From a virus: a DNA stretch of 47,025 nt. Of this stretch, positions 1 through 6,716 are shown piece after piece. The notes under the pieces are model-generated. The model was not told where the DNA came from and ran no database searches. It saw nothing but the letters and a program-made list of their open reading frames with translations. The DNA lies in the IMG/VR virus record IMGVR_UViG_3300044972_000947, positions 1-47,025 of that record; one strand, 5' to 3'. The position numbers were made by a program, and so were the translations under genes. The stretch's first letter is position 1. The number at the start of each line of letters is the position of its first letter.

Positions 1-1
1 T

Positions 2-328
2 GGGGTTGCCTACATCGGTATCATTGCCGCTAATAAACTTATTGGTCTCAGCAAGTATACCAGAATAGCACAGTGGTGTGCTCGCCGAGGAACACTGCAA
101 GAAGAACTCTGTAACGACATTGCCCGCGAAATAATGAAAGCAACTGAGTCGGAAAATGTAGCAGTGTACATACAAGCGATTCATGGATGTTGCGAGAATC
201 GCGGCATTATGGCACACTCTAGTCTAACACAGACTACAGTACTCAAAGGTGCATTTAATAGCGACATGGGTACAAAGAAAGAATTCTTTGATAACATTAA
301 AATGCAACAAGAGTTTGCTCCACGATGA
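2..328 (+). CDS. folE: GTP cyclohydrolase I, C-terminal part (5' end outside window)
   Basis: FolE turns GTP into dihydroneopterin triphosphate, the first step of both folate and 7-deazaguanine (queuosine/preQ0) synthesis. The frame is open from base 2, upstream of the first internal ATG at 134, so the gene enters from the left. The visible 108 residues match the C-terminal half of bacterial FolE: a VAYIG start, then IGLSKYTRIAQ, then the block HGCCENRGI, which corresponds to the HxCxxxRGI segment of E. coli FolE that holds a zinc-binding cysteine, and a final S-LTQTTVLKGAF strand. The stop overlaps the next start (ATGA). With queE about 800 bases downstream, 7-deazaguanine supply is a more likely role than folate. 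The family call is firm; the pathway role is inferred. Confidence 0.93.
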   Translation, partial: GVAYIGIIAANKLIGLSKYTRIAQWCARRGTLQEELCNDIAREIMKATESENVAVYIQAIHGCCENRGIMAHSSLTQTTVLKGAFNSDMGTKKEFFDNIKMQQEFAPR

Positions 329-498
329 TTCCAAAATATCTATATACTATTAGATGGTCGCAACCATATGCTACATATCAAATGCGTCCATATCTAAGAC
401 AATTGCGTAACGACTACGAAAAGGCCATCGAAGCACAATTAGAAAGAAAAGAATTTACACAGGCTATAGAAGTAATCGAAAGGATAATGAAGTTATGA
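325..498 (+). CDS. small unknown protein, 57 aa
   Basis: Not recognised. A 57-residue ORF starts at an ATG that overlaps the folE stop (ATGA) and ends in an ATGA overlap with the next gene, so it fills the gap exactly. The protein begins MIPKYLYTIRW. It has an aromatic, basic N-terminal half and a charged, probably helical C-terminal half (QAIEVIERIMKL). No cysteine motif or membrane segment is visible. The exact overlap on both sides is the main evidence that it is a real, translationally coupled gene. Confidence 0.7.
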   Translation: MIPKYLYTIRWSQPYATYQMRPYLRQLRNDYEKAIEAQLERKEFTQAIEVIERIMKL

Positions 499-791
499 AC
501 TGGTTAAAACAAATGGTGGTTAAATGGGTTCGTGAGGATTGGGATAACGTTAGAGATCAACCCGATTGTTATTCCACTTCTAAAAATAGTATTAGTGTTA
601 GTACAAGAGATGTCAACAGTGATCCTACACTACAATTCAAAGTATATAATGCCATTGGTGGCAAGGTTGTAGAGTTTAGCCGGTACGATCGTCAGAAAGA
701 TCGTAACTTCCACGATATCTACATTATTGGAAAAGATGAAGATTTTGGTGAGAAGATAGCTAAGATTGCTATGCTAGAGGTTCTTAAATGA
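495..791 (+). CDS. unknown phage protein, 98 aa
   Basis: Not recognised. It starts at an ATG overlapping the previous stop and ends in an ATGA overlap with the following gene. The 98 residues are highly charged. A short helix (WLKQMVVKWVRED) comes first, then beta-like segments rich in Asp, Ser and Tyr, and a C-terminal helix (EKIAKIAMLEVLK). No catalytic signature, signal peptide or membrane segment is visible. Its place between folE and queE suggests co-expression with deazaguanine genes, but nothing in the protein itself links it to that pathway. Confidence 0.8.
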   Translation: MNWLKQMVVKWVREDWDNVRDQPDCYSTSKNSISVSTRDVNSDPTLQFKVYNAIGGKVVEFSRYDRQKDRNFHDIYIIGKDEDFGEKIAKIAMLEVLK

Positions 792-1129
792 CTCCGCAGA
801 TTCCAGCCGAGGGTATACTAAAAACGAACGACTGGGGCAATTCAAAAGTCTACCGGATTGCTTGTAATTGCGGTGACGAAAATCACAATCACAACATGTG
901 GGTGGAAGCAGATGATTGCGACATTGTTGTGACCATTTATACCACAGGCAAAACAAACTGGTGGAGCAAAGCACGATGGTATCATATTTGGACATTGCTA
1001 ACTAAAGGCTATATAGATACTGAATCAGCAGTACACTTAACCAAACAACAAGCTCTTAACTATGCAAGTGTGTTACAATTAGCAATTAGCGATGTAGAAG
1101 ATTTTAGGAAACAAAATGTCAAAAATTAA
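788..1129 (+). CDS. unknown phage protein with CNCG/HNHN motif, 113 aa
   Basis: The start ATG overlaps the previous stop (ATGA) and has an AGAGG ribosome site about eight bases upstream. The N-terminal third carries CNCGDENHNHN (residues 26-36), a Cys/His cluster that could bind a metal. It is followed by beta-like segments and WSKARWYHIWTLLTKGY, then a C-terminal helix. From memory, similar proteins occur as conserved hypotheticals in other aquatic T4-type phages; I know of no function. The Cys/His cluster and the neighbouring queE invite a QueD (6-carboxytetrahydropterin synthase) reading, but the QueD histidine and cysteine pattern is not met. The gene overlaps queE by 14 bases. Confidence 0.83.
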   Translation: MTPQIPAEGILKTNDWGNSKVYRIACNCGDENHNHNMWVEADDCDIVVTIYTTGKTNWWSKARWYHIWTLLTKGYIDTESAVHLTKQQALNYASVLQLAISDVEDFRKQNVKN

Positions 1130-1967
1130 AATAGCAGAATTATTTTATAGTATTCAAGGAGAAGGACGCTACATGGGTGTTCCGTCTGTGTTTTTACGCA
1201 CATTTGGTTGCAACTTTACCTGTGACGGATTTGGCATGCCACGTGGCGAGCAAAGCAAAGAACGTGATTTCATTGCGGCCGATATTAAAAAGTTTTTCAA
1301 ATACGAAGACTTGCCACTAGTGAGTTCAGGATGTGATAGTTACGCCAGTTGGGATCCACGTTTTAAAGATCTAAGTCCAATGCTCACAAGCGATGCTATT
1401 GCAGAACGCATTATGGAAATTCTTCCATACAAGACATGGGTAGACGAGCACTTGGTTATCACAGGTGGCGAACCACTACTAGGTTGGCAACGTGCTTATC
1501 CTGAATTGTTGGATCATGTTTATATGAAACAATTGAAGGAAATTACTTTTGAAACAAACGGTACTCAACCGCTTACACCAGAATTTAAAGAATACTTGCA
1601 AGATTGGTCTATGCAGATTCCAGGCGAACGTTGTGTAACATTTAGCGTGAGTGCTAAACTTCCAGCAAGTGGCGAGAATTGGTTTGACGCTATTCGCCCG
1701 GAAGTTGTGTGTGAGTACGAAGAAGTAGGTGTAGTGTATCTTAAATTTGTAGTAGCAACAGCGGAAGATATCATTGATGCAGAACACGCTGTTGACGAAT
1801 TTAGAGAAGCAGGATTTAACGGACACGTTTATCTAATGCCGGTAGGTGGTGTAGAAAGTGTTTATACACTTAACGCAAAGAATGTAGCACTGGCAGCTAT
1901 GAAGCGTGGATGGCGATACAGCGATAGATTACAAGTGCCATTGTTTAAAAACGAGTGGGGTACTTGA
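1116..1967 (+). CDS. queE: QueE-type 7-carboxy-7-deazaguanine synthase (radical SAM)
   Basis: QueE rearranges 6-carboxytetrahydropterin to 7-carboxy-7-deazaguanine with S-adenosylmethionine and a [4Fe-4S] cluster. The N-terminus has the typical IAELFYSIQGEGRYMGVPSVFLRT stretch, which I recognise as QueE. Two cluster cysteines are in GCNFTC (C32, C36). The third is not two residues later but in SGCDSYASWD (C73), which aligns with the WCDT of ordinary QueE, so about 37 residues separate C36 and C73. The glycine-rich SAM motif TGGEPLL and a FETNGT strand follow. The protein is 283 residues, longer than the usual 210-250. The start has an AGGAAA ribosome site. Partner folE lies upstream; QueD and QueC are not in the window. 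The call is confident; use in DNA modification, not tRNA, is inferred. Confidence 0.93.
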   Translation: MSKIKIAELFYSIQGEGRYMGVPSVFLRTFGCNFTCDGFGMPRGEQSKERDFIAADIKKFFKYEDLPLVSSGCDSYASWDPRFKDLSPMLTSDAIAERIMEILPYKTWVDEHLVITGGEPLLGWQRAYPELLDHVYMKQLKEITFETNGTQPLTPEFKEYLQDWSMQIPGERCVTFSVSAKLPASGENWFDAIRPEVVCEYEEVGVVYLKFVVATAEDIIDAEHAVDEFREAGFNGHVYLMPVGGVESVYTLNAKNVALAAMKRGWRYSDRLQVPLFKNEWGT

Positions 1968-2419
1968 TGTTAACCAAATTCTTTAAACGTATAACTGGTT
2001 TGGATAAGGTTGAACAGGCACTTATCGAAACACAGGCTAAATTGGTAACAACTGTAGACGAAACTGCCAAACATTTAAAAGAAGCTGAAGATGCAAAAGC
2101 GGCCGAAATACAGGCCAAATTGACTCCAAAAGAACGTGCAACTGCCAAAGGCGAATCCTGGGTTGCTGTACTGAATACACATGTCAACAAAGATAATATC
2201 AGAAATGGCTTTTTTGAGCTTGACTGGAATGCCGAGTTTGTAGTACAATTAAAACAAGAAGGCTATGGGTTTGAAGGCGATCCGGATGAAGAGATCGTGG
2301 ATCGTTGGTTCAAAGATCTAGCCCGAAACGTGCTAGCCGACGAAGGTCAAGATACTACTCGTGGTGCTGGCTATATTAATGTAAGAAAATTGCCGGGTGG
2401 CAAATCGGAAATTGAATGA
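1967..2419 (+). CDS. unknown phage protein, coiled-coil N-terminus, 150 aa
   Basis: I chose the ATG at 1967, which overlaps the queE stop (TGATG), over an in-frame GTG at 1955 inside queE. The first 70 residues look like a long amphipathic helix or coiled coil (DKVEQALIETQAKL, then HLKEAEDAKAAEIQAKL). The C-terminal half is a compact acidic region with GFEGDPDEEIVDRWFKDLARNVLADEG, which I recall from conserved hypotheticals of aquatic T4-type phages. No enzymatic motif is visible. It ends in an ATGA overlap with the nuclease gene, so the two are probably co-translated. Confidence 0.83.
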   Translation: MLTKFFKRITGLDKVEQALIETQAKLVTTVDETAKHLKEAEDAKAAEIQAKLTPKERATAKGESWVAVLNTHVNKDNIRNGFFELDWNAEFVVQLKQEGYGFEGDPDEEIVDRWFKDLARNVLADEGQDTTRGAGYINVRKLPGGKSEIE

Positions 2420-3432
2420 CATATATTATTGTTGATACTGCTAACACATTCTTTCGTGCTAGACACGTTGTACAAGGTGCTGCCGATATTAAACTTGGCA
2501 TGGCATTCCATATTACATTTAACAGTATCAAGAAAGCATGGAAAGACTTTGGCGGCACTCATGTAGTGTTCTGCCTCGAAGGTCGCTCATGGCGTAAAGA
2601 TTTTTACACTCCTTACAAAGCTAATCGAACTGCTGTACGTGCGGCACATACTGCCAAGGAAGCAGAAGAAGAAAAGATCTTCTGGGAAGCGTTTGATGAG
2701 TTTAAAAACTTTGTAGCAGAGAAAACTAACTGCACAGTAATGCAACATCCTCGCTTAGAAGCAGATGATTTGATCGCAGGTTGGGTACAAGCACATCCAA
2801 CCGACAAGCACGTGATCATTTCAACAGACGGAGATTTTGCACAATTGATTACACACAATGTTAGTCAATATAACGGTGTAGGCGATTTACATATTACTCA
2901 CGAAGGCACCTTTGATGCTAAGGGCAAACCTGTTAAAGATAAAAAGACAGGATTACCAAAGGCTGCACAAGATCCAGAATGGATGCTGTTTGAAAAATGT
3001 ATGCGTGGTGATACAAGCGACAATGTGTTTAGTGCTTTCCCAGGTGTGCGTACTAAAGGTTCAAAGAATAAAGTTGGTCTTACTGAAGCATTCGAAGACC
3101 GTAAATCCAAAGGATATAGTTGGAACAATCTCATGTTGCAACGTTGGGTTGACCACAATGGACAAGAACATCGTGTTATGGAAGACTATCAACGTAATGT
3201 ACAGTTATGCGATTTAACTGCACAACCCGACGATATTAAAGAACATATACGTGAAACAATTGCAACACATGCAGTACCAAAGACAGTAGACCAAGTTGGT
3301 ATCCGCATGTTAAAATTCTGCAACAGTTACGACATGAAAAAGATTGCTGATAATATTCAATCATATGCTGAACCTTTTCAAGCAAGATATCCGCTTACAA
3401 AAGCGGCATTAAATTTATTCGAGGAGAATTAA
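2416..3432 (+). CDS. rnh: FEN-family 5' nuclease, T4 RNase H-like
   Basis: A 5'-3' exonuclease/flap nuclease of the PIN/FEN family, likely the counterpart of T4 RNase H, which removes RNA primers from lagging-strand fragments. The metal-binding acids are in place: D7 in YIIVDTANTFFRARH, the block LEADDLIAGW (E115, D117, D118), STDGDFAQLI (D138, D140), and GDTSDN (D199, D202). The helix-three-turn-helix DNA-binding segment follows, with FPGVRTKGSKNKVG. Length is 338 residues, against about 305 in T4. YKANR near residue 70 fits the family's arch entrance. The start overlaps the previous stop (ATGA). The family is sure; equivalence to T4 rnh, rather than another phage FEN nuclease, is probable. 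Confidence 0.9.
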   Translation: MTYIIVDTANTFFRARHVVQGAADIKLGMAFHITFNSIKKAWKDFGGTHVVFCLEGRSWRKDFYTPYKANRTAVRAAHTAKEAEEEKIFWEAFDEFKNFVAEKTNCTVMQHPRLEADDLIAGWVQAHPTDKHVIISTDGDFAQLITHNVSQYNGVGDLHITHEGTFDAKGKPVKDKKTGLPKAAQDPEWMLFEKCMRGDTSDNVFSAFPGVRTKGSKNKVGLTEAFEDRKSKGYSWNNLMLQRWVDHNGQEHRVMEDYQRNVQLCDLTAQPDDIKEHIRETIATHAVPKTVDQVGIRMLKFCNSYDMKKIADNIQSYAEPFQARYPLTKAALNLFEEN

Positions 3433-3433
3433 T

Positions 3434-3940
3434 ATGTCTAAAGTATATCTAATCAAACCACTTGAAAAGAAAAGCATTGTTTATCATGTGGAAATGTTTC
3501 GTGGTAACAAAGACGGTTCTGTAAGTTGGTTTAACATCGACGAAACTTATCGCTGGGGGCAGGGCTTTGTTGAAGGTGACTTAGATTGCAATCTTCCTTG
3601 GCAAGGTGACAACGTTGCCTACGCTCGAGCAGATGTAGGTTGGGGTTGTGAGTTTGATGACAGCGTCAGCGTTGAGTGGGAATTCAGTGATGACATCGGC
3701 GAACTAGAACAGCAAGAACTCAAAGAATTGTACTACGAAGGTGGTGCAGGTTGGTTATTCGACGGAGAGCATGAATGGGCAGAAGAAGACACTGCCGTGC
3801 ATATTATTGCACCGTATCAAATTGACCTGTGCGAAGATGATGGTACAGTTATTGAAGAAAATATAAAATTATCAAAACGTCCAACAAGTGCAGAAATTAA
3901 AGCATCTTTTGCACAGTGGCCGTTTCCAACTGAAGAATAA
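3434..3940 (+). CDS. unknown acidic phage protein, 168 aa
   Basis: Not recognised by function. It begins just after the nuclease stop with a strong GAGGAG ribosome site. The 168 residues are very acidic and rich in Trp and Tyr. There is a beta-like first half (KSIVYHVEMFRGNKDGSVSWFNIDETYRWGQ is the start of it, here only in outline) and a Glu/Asp-rich middle (ELEQQELKELYYEGGAGWLF). The high negative charge could mean a DNA-mimic or protein-binding role, which is only speculation. No membrane segment or catalytic motif is seen. It is co-directional with its neighbours and the coding frame is clean. Confidence 0.8.
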   Translation: MSKVYLIKPLEKKSIVYHVEMFRGNKDGSVSWFNIDETYRWGQGFVEGDLDCNLPWQGDNVAYARADVGWGCEFDDSVSVEWEFSDDIGELEQQELKELYYEGGAGWLFDGEHEWAEEDTAVHIIAPYQIDLCEDDGTVIEENIKLSKRPTSAEIKASFAQWPFPTEE

Positions 3941-3942
3941 AA

Positions 3943-4497
3943 ATGTATATTACAGAAGAATGTGTTTATAAAGAAACATGTCCCAATAAGACAGATAATT
4001 GTGAGGAAAGAACAATGACAGATATATACGCAAAACCTATTGTTGACGGCAAGTTTTGGATTGTAGAGCAAGACGGTACTAAAATTGCTACACTACACAA
4101 GAAAGAAAACAATAAATTTATTCTCAGTAGCACTAATGGCGAAGTTATGTTTAACAAGAAAGAAGATTTGACCAAGCAATTTGGCAGTAATTTCTTTTTA
4201 AAAAATACAAAAGTCAAAGTAACTGCTGTGGAAGAAACACACGAGTGTCACGGATATCCAACACTGTGTTCGCCATTCAACAGCATGTATGATGTTAGAC
4301 GTAAATTGCCCTTGTTTACCAAAAGCGAACAAAGCAAGAGTCTGTATTGTGCGGGCTATTATGTTATTAAGTTTAACAAAGGCTGGGTCAAGAGTTTTTG
4401 CCCAAAAGCAATTACAATCGAACGGTATCCTTACAAGGGTCCGTTTAAAGATAAATTCGAAATGAAGGCAATTCTTACCAATGCAAAATCCGATTAA
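3943..4497 (+). CDS. unknown phage protein with optional Cys-rich leader, 184 or 160 aa
   Basis: Not recognised by function. The frame opens with ATG at 3943, two bases after the previous stop, with only a weak ribosome site. A second ATG at 4015 (MTDIYAKPIVDGKFWIVEQ) has a strong GAGGA about seven bases upstream and looks like the N-terminus of a globular domain, so it may be the main start (160 aa). The extra 24-residue leader contains three cysteines (C7, C13, C20). The body has beta-rich segments and further Cys/His residues around ECHGYPTLC that could bind zinc. It overlaps the next gene by 17 bases. Confidence 0.8.
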   Translation: MYITEECVYKETCPNKTDNCEERTMTDIYAKPIVDGKFWIVEQDGTKIATLHKKENNKFILSSTNGEVMFNKKEDLTKQFGSNFFLKNTKVKVTAVEETHECHGYPTLCSPFNSMYDVRRKLPLFTKSEQSKSLYCAGYYVIKFNKGWVKSFCPKAITIERYPYKGPFKDKFEMKAILTNAKSD

Positions 4498-4729
4498 TAC
4501 CAGCCCTGTTGCACAGTTTATCCAGGCAATGAGAGCGGCTGAGTTGGGTCAGCAAAAAGAAGTCAAGTTGTCTATCCAGCAAGCACGATTGCTAAGTCTA
4601 ACACTGACCGAAATGTTAGACAAGTTAAATCGTGACTTAGAAACTGTTTATAACGCGGTTAAAAGCAATTCTGCTACAGAAGTTATAAATGTACAAATGG
4701 ATGGCGGCGGGTTTGGTGAGTCAAAATAA
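4481..4729 (+). CDS. unknown small helical phage protein, 82 aa
   Basis: Not recognised by function. The start ATG lies inside the previous gene. The protein is mostly helical: SPVAQFIQAMRAAELGQQKEV, then LSIQQARLLSLTLTEMLDKLNRDLETVYNAV, ending in a flexible glycine tail (MDGGGFGESK). The heptad-like leucine spacing suggests an oligomerising helix pair. Short proteins of this kind are common in aquatic T4-type phages between replication and structural genes. It is the last gene before a 38-base gap that holds a perfect inverted repeat. Confidence 0.78.
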   Translation: MQNPINTSPVAQFIQAMRAAELGQQKEVKLSIQQARLLSLTLTEMLDKLNRDLETVYNAVKSNSATEVINVQMDGGGFGESK

Positions 4730-4737
4730 GGATAAAT

Positions 4738-4766
4738 ATATGCGTATATTATCAGGATACGCATAT
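4738..4766 (+). repeat. perfect 10-bp inverted repeat before a start codon
   Basis: The arms ATATGCGTAT (4738-4747) and ATACGCATAT (4757-4766) are exact reverse complements with a 9-base loop (ATTATCAGG). The right arm ends one base before the ATG at 4768. The only purine-rich candidate ribosome site (AGG, 4754-4756) sits in the loop. It could act as a translational hairpin or as an operator. A GATAAATA stretch overlaps its left edge (4731-4738). Confidence 0.75.
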
Positions 4767-4767
4767 T

Positions 4768-5052
4768 ATGTCGAGACCAAAACCCAAAGTACTTTTAGAG
4801 TACACTAACAAGAAGACCTATAAAGCCGAGCAGGTTTTAGAGGCAGAAGCCATTTGGGCTGTGTTCTATAAGAACGAGCCGTTTAATTTAAAATCGTTTA
4901 ACAGTCTTACCTCCTATCCTGGCCCTAAGTATAAAAAAGTATCATTTAGCAACCCTGGACATGCTAGAAATCTTGCTAAAAAATTGAATTTAACATTTGG
5001 CACAACCGACTTTCAAGTTGTTAAGCTAACAAGTGGCACAGTCGTTAAATGA
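4768..5052 (+). CDS. unknown basic phage protein, 94 aa
   Basis: Not recognised by function. A 94-residue basic protein (MSRPKPKVLLEYTNKKTYKAEQ) with a helix (AEAIWAVFYKNEPFNLKSF), a short loop with SYPGPKYKKVSF, and a C-terminal beta/helix part (ARNLAKKLNLTFGTTDFQVVKL). The positive charge and the GPKYKK loop are compatible with nucleic-acid binding but are not a named motif. The gene begins immediately after the 10-bp inverted repeat and lacks a clear unpaired ribosome site, so its translation may be controlled. It ends in an ATGA overlap with the next gene. Confidence 0.8.
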   Translation: MSRPKPKVLLEYTNKKTYKAEQVLEAEAIWAVFYKNEPFNLKSFNSLTSYPGPKYKKVSFSNPGHARNLAKKLNLTFGTTDFQVVKLTSGTVVK

Positions 5053-5438
5053 TAACAAGAACTGCATTGACTAAGATATTTTTACAACAATGGGGTAAGA
5101 GTACAGATGATGCTAATATAAACTTGTACAGCCATAAATGGTGGCAATCTAATCGTGTTAATAAACCAAATGCATTCCGTCTAAGTGACGACGGTTATGA
5201 GTTTTTGGTTAAGGAATTGGAACTTAAAGAATACGAAATTCCATTTACCGAACCAATCGAACTTAGTCCGCAAACAATTATCTTTTTGGAGAGGTATGTG
5301 GATTGTCCATATTACCTTACTAACCAAAGTATTACCGTTTTTGCCGAAAGAAAAGGGTTTGAATTGATGTTGTTTTCGGACGACATCCGTAAATTTGGTT
5401 TGGTTAAGGCCATGACCGAACGCCAAAAAGAATTGTAA
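5049..5438 (+). CDS. unknown phage protein, 129 aa
   Basis: Not recognised by function. The ATG overlaps the previous stop (ATGA), so it is probably translated with that gene. The 129 residues look like a compact alpha/beta domain: ALTKIFLQQWGKS, then FRLSDDGYEFLVKELELKEYEIPF, then LSPQTIIFLERYVDCPYYL and a final helix. From memory, small proteins with this RLSDDGYEFL pattern occur in other T4-type phages, without an assigned role. It closes the first + strand gene run: the next gene has its own promoter about 30 bases downstream. Confidence 0.82.
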   Translation: MITRTALTKIFLQQWGKSTDDANINLYSHKWWQSNRVNKPNAFRLSDDGYEFLVKELELKEYEIPFTEPIELSPQTIIFLERYVDCPYYLTNQSITVFAERKGFELMLFSDDIRKFGLVKAMTERQKEL

Positions 5439-5466
5439 ATTTTGGCAAAAACTTCTTAAAAAGCAC

Positions 5467-5495
5467 TTGACTCTTCTCCTATTCCGCTGTATAAT
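5467..5495 (+). promoter_or_regulatory. sigma70-type promoter for the MoxR gene
   Basis: TTGACT (5467-5472), a 17-base spacer and a perfect TATAAT (5490-5495). The predicted transcript start near 5502 leaves a leader of roughly 50 bases with an AGGAAA ribosome site before the ATG at 5551. It sits in one of the few real intergenic gaps of the left arm, so it probably starts a new transcription unit read by host RNA polymerase. Confidence 0.82.
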
Positions 5496-5550
5496 ACATA
5501 CATAAACAGCGTTAGTTCAACAACATTTTTTTAACTAAGATAGGAAATAT

Positions 5551-6642
5551 ATGAGCGAGATCCTTAGCCGCACAGTCGGCCCAAAAAATGCCAAAAAGTC
5601 TTTGCGTAAGGCTTTTAAAAATCAGCGTCCAATCTTTATCTGGGGACCTCCAGGAATTGGCAAGTCCGACATTATTAAACAGTTGGGCGAAGAACTTGAC
5701 GCTCACGTTATTGACGTGCGTTTGAGCCTGTGGGAACCTACTGACATTAAAGGTATTCCTTACTTTGATAGCAATGTTAATAAAATGGTTTGGGCACCTC
5801 CCAGCGAATTGCCCGACGAAGAGTTTGCCAAAAAGCACAAGAAGATTGTGCTGTTCTTGGACGAAATGAACAGTGCGGCTCCTAGTGTACAGGCCGCGGC
5901 TTATCAGTTAATTTTGAATCGCCGTGTTGGTACTTATAAACTGCCAGACAATGTTGTTATGGTAGCGGCTGGTAATCGTGAAACTGACAAGGGTGTGACA
6001 TTCCGTATGCCTGCTCCGTTGGCTAACCGCTTTGTTCACCTGGAAATGACTGTTGAGTGGGACGACTACTTTGAGTGGGCCGCTGAAAACAAGGTTCACA
6101 AGGACGTGGTTGGTTTCCTGAGCTTCAGTAAAAAGGACTTGTACGACTTTGATCCAAAGTCTAGCTCACGTGCTTTTGCTACTCCACGCTCTTGGTCTTT
6201 TGTATCCGAACTGTTGCATGACGATGACTGCGATAACGAAACATTGACTGATTTGGTGTCGGGCTCAGTTGGTGAAGGTCTTGCTATTAAGTTTATGGCA
6301 CACCGTAAACACTCTAGCAAAATGCCTAACCCTACAGACATTTTGAATGGTAAAGTTAAGAAGATGGAGTCAAAAGAAATTTCGGCCATGTACTCTTTGA
6401 CTGTGTCCCTGTGCTACGAATTGAAAGATTCATGCGACAAGAAAGCTAAAAACTGGAATGAACAAGTTAATAACTTCTTCCAGTTTATTATGGATAACTT
6501 TGAAACAGAATTGGTTATAATGGGAACTAAATTGGCGTTGAGTACTTACAAATTGCCATTGGATCCAGATGAAATCGAATGCTTTGACAAGTTCCATGCC
6601 AAATTTGGCAAGTACATTGCGGCCGCAACTGACAAGAATTAA
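5551..6642 (+). CDS. MoxR-type AAA+ ATPase
   Basis: An AAA+ ATPase of the MoxR group, whose members act as chaperones or remodelling machines with a VWA-domain partner. Visible motifs: Walker A GPPGIGKS (32-39), Walker B LFLDE (101-105), a sensor-1 asparagine in AAGNRETD (about 139-146), and an arginine-finger-like LANRF (157-161). The segment WEPTDIKGIPYF is typical of the MoxR/RavA branch. The C-terminal 150 residues form a helical lid. Length, 363 residues, fits the family. It has its own consensus promoter and is followed directly by the VWA/HExxH gene, so the two probably form one ATPase-adaptor system in the infected cell. The substrate is unknown. I am sure of the fold, not of the role. 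Confidence 0.9.
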   Translation: MSEILSRTVGPKNAKKSLRKAFKNQRPIFIWGPPGIGKSDIIKQLGEELDAHVIDVRLSLWEPTDIKGIPYFDSNVNKMVWAPPSELPDEEFAKKHKKIVLFLDEMNSAAPSVQAAAYQLILNRRVGTYKLPDNVVMVAAGNRETDKGVTFRMPAPLANRFVHLEMTVEWDDYFEWAAENKVHKDVVGFLSFSKKDLYDFDPKSSSRAFATPRSWSFVSELLHDDDCDNETLTDLVSGSVGEGLAIKFMAHRKHSSKMPNPTDILNGKVKKMESKEISAMYSLTVSLCYELKDSCDKKAKNWNEQVNNFFQFIMDNFETELVIMGTKLALSTYKLPLDPDEIECFDKFHAKFGKYIAAATDKN

Positions 6643-6658
6643 TTCAGTTTAGCACTAT

Positions 6659-6687
6659 TTGACACCTCCTTCGGGAGGTGTTATACT
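6659..6687 (+). promoter_or_regulatory. sigma70-type promoter with a hairpin as its spacer
   Basis: A perfect TTGACA (6659-6664), a 17-base spacer and TATACT (6682-6687). The spacer is almost wholly one arm-loop-arm structure (see 6662-6681). The predicted start near 6694 gives a leader of about 23 bases with AGGAG at 6707-6711 before the ATG at 6717. It should allow the VWA gene to be transcribed apart from moxR. Confidence 0.8.
6662..6681 (+). terminator. UUCG-capped 8-bp hairpin after moxR
   Basis: ACACCTCC and GGAGGTGT are exact reverse complements around TTCG, giving an RNA stem closed by the very stable cUUCGg tetraloop. T4 uses such hairpins between genes as terminators or mRNA stabilisers. 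No T-run follows (TATACTATA), so intrinsic termination would be weak. It may instead protect the 3' end of moxR mRNA. It overlaps the promoter at 6659-6687. Confidence 0.65.
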
Positions 6688-6716
6688 ATATACATAGTAA
6701 ACATTCAGGAGCAAAT

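Noticed and set aside
788-1129. Reading the CNCG/HNHN protein as QueD
   Set aside because: The spacing of Cys and His, and the lack of the later QueD His and Glu blocks, do not fit. It resembles a conserved hypothetical protein.
4731-4738. GATAAATA as a late promoter for the 94-aa gene
   Set aside because: No AAACT at 17-19 bases upstream, the transcript would start inside the inverted repeat, and the surrounding + strand genes look like non-virion genes.
5512-5542. Short inverted repeat TTAGTT/AACTAA in the moxR leader
   Set aside because: Only six A/T-rich pairs around a long loop, likely by chance in AT-rich DNA.
6678-6716. GTG at 6678 as start of the VWA gene
   Set aside because: It lies in the promoter hairpin and upstream of the predicted transcript start; the ATG at 6717 has a good AGGAG.
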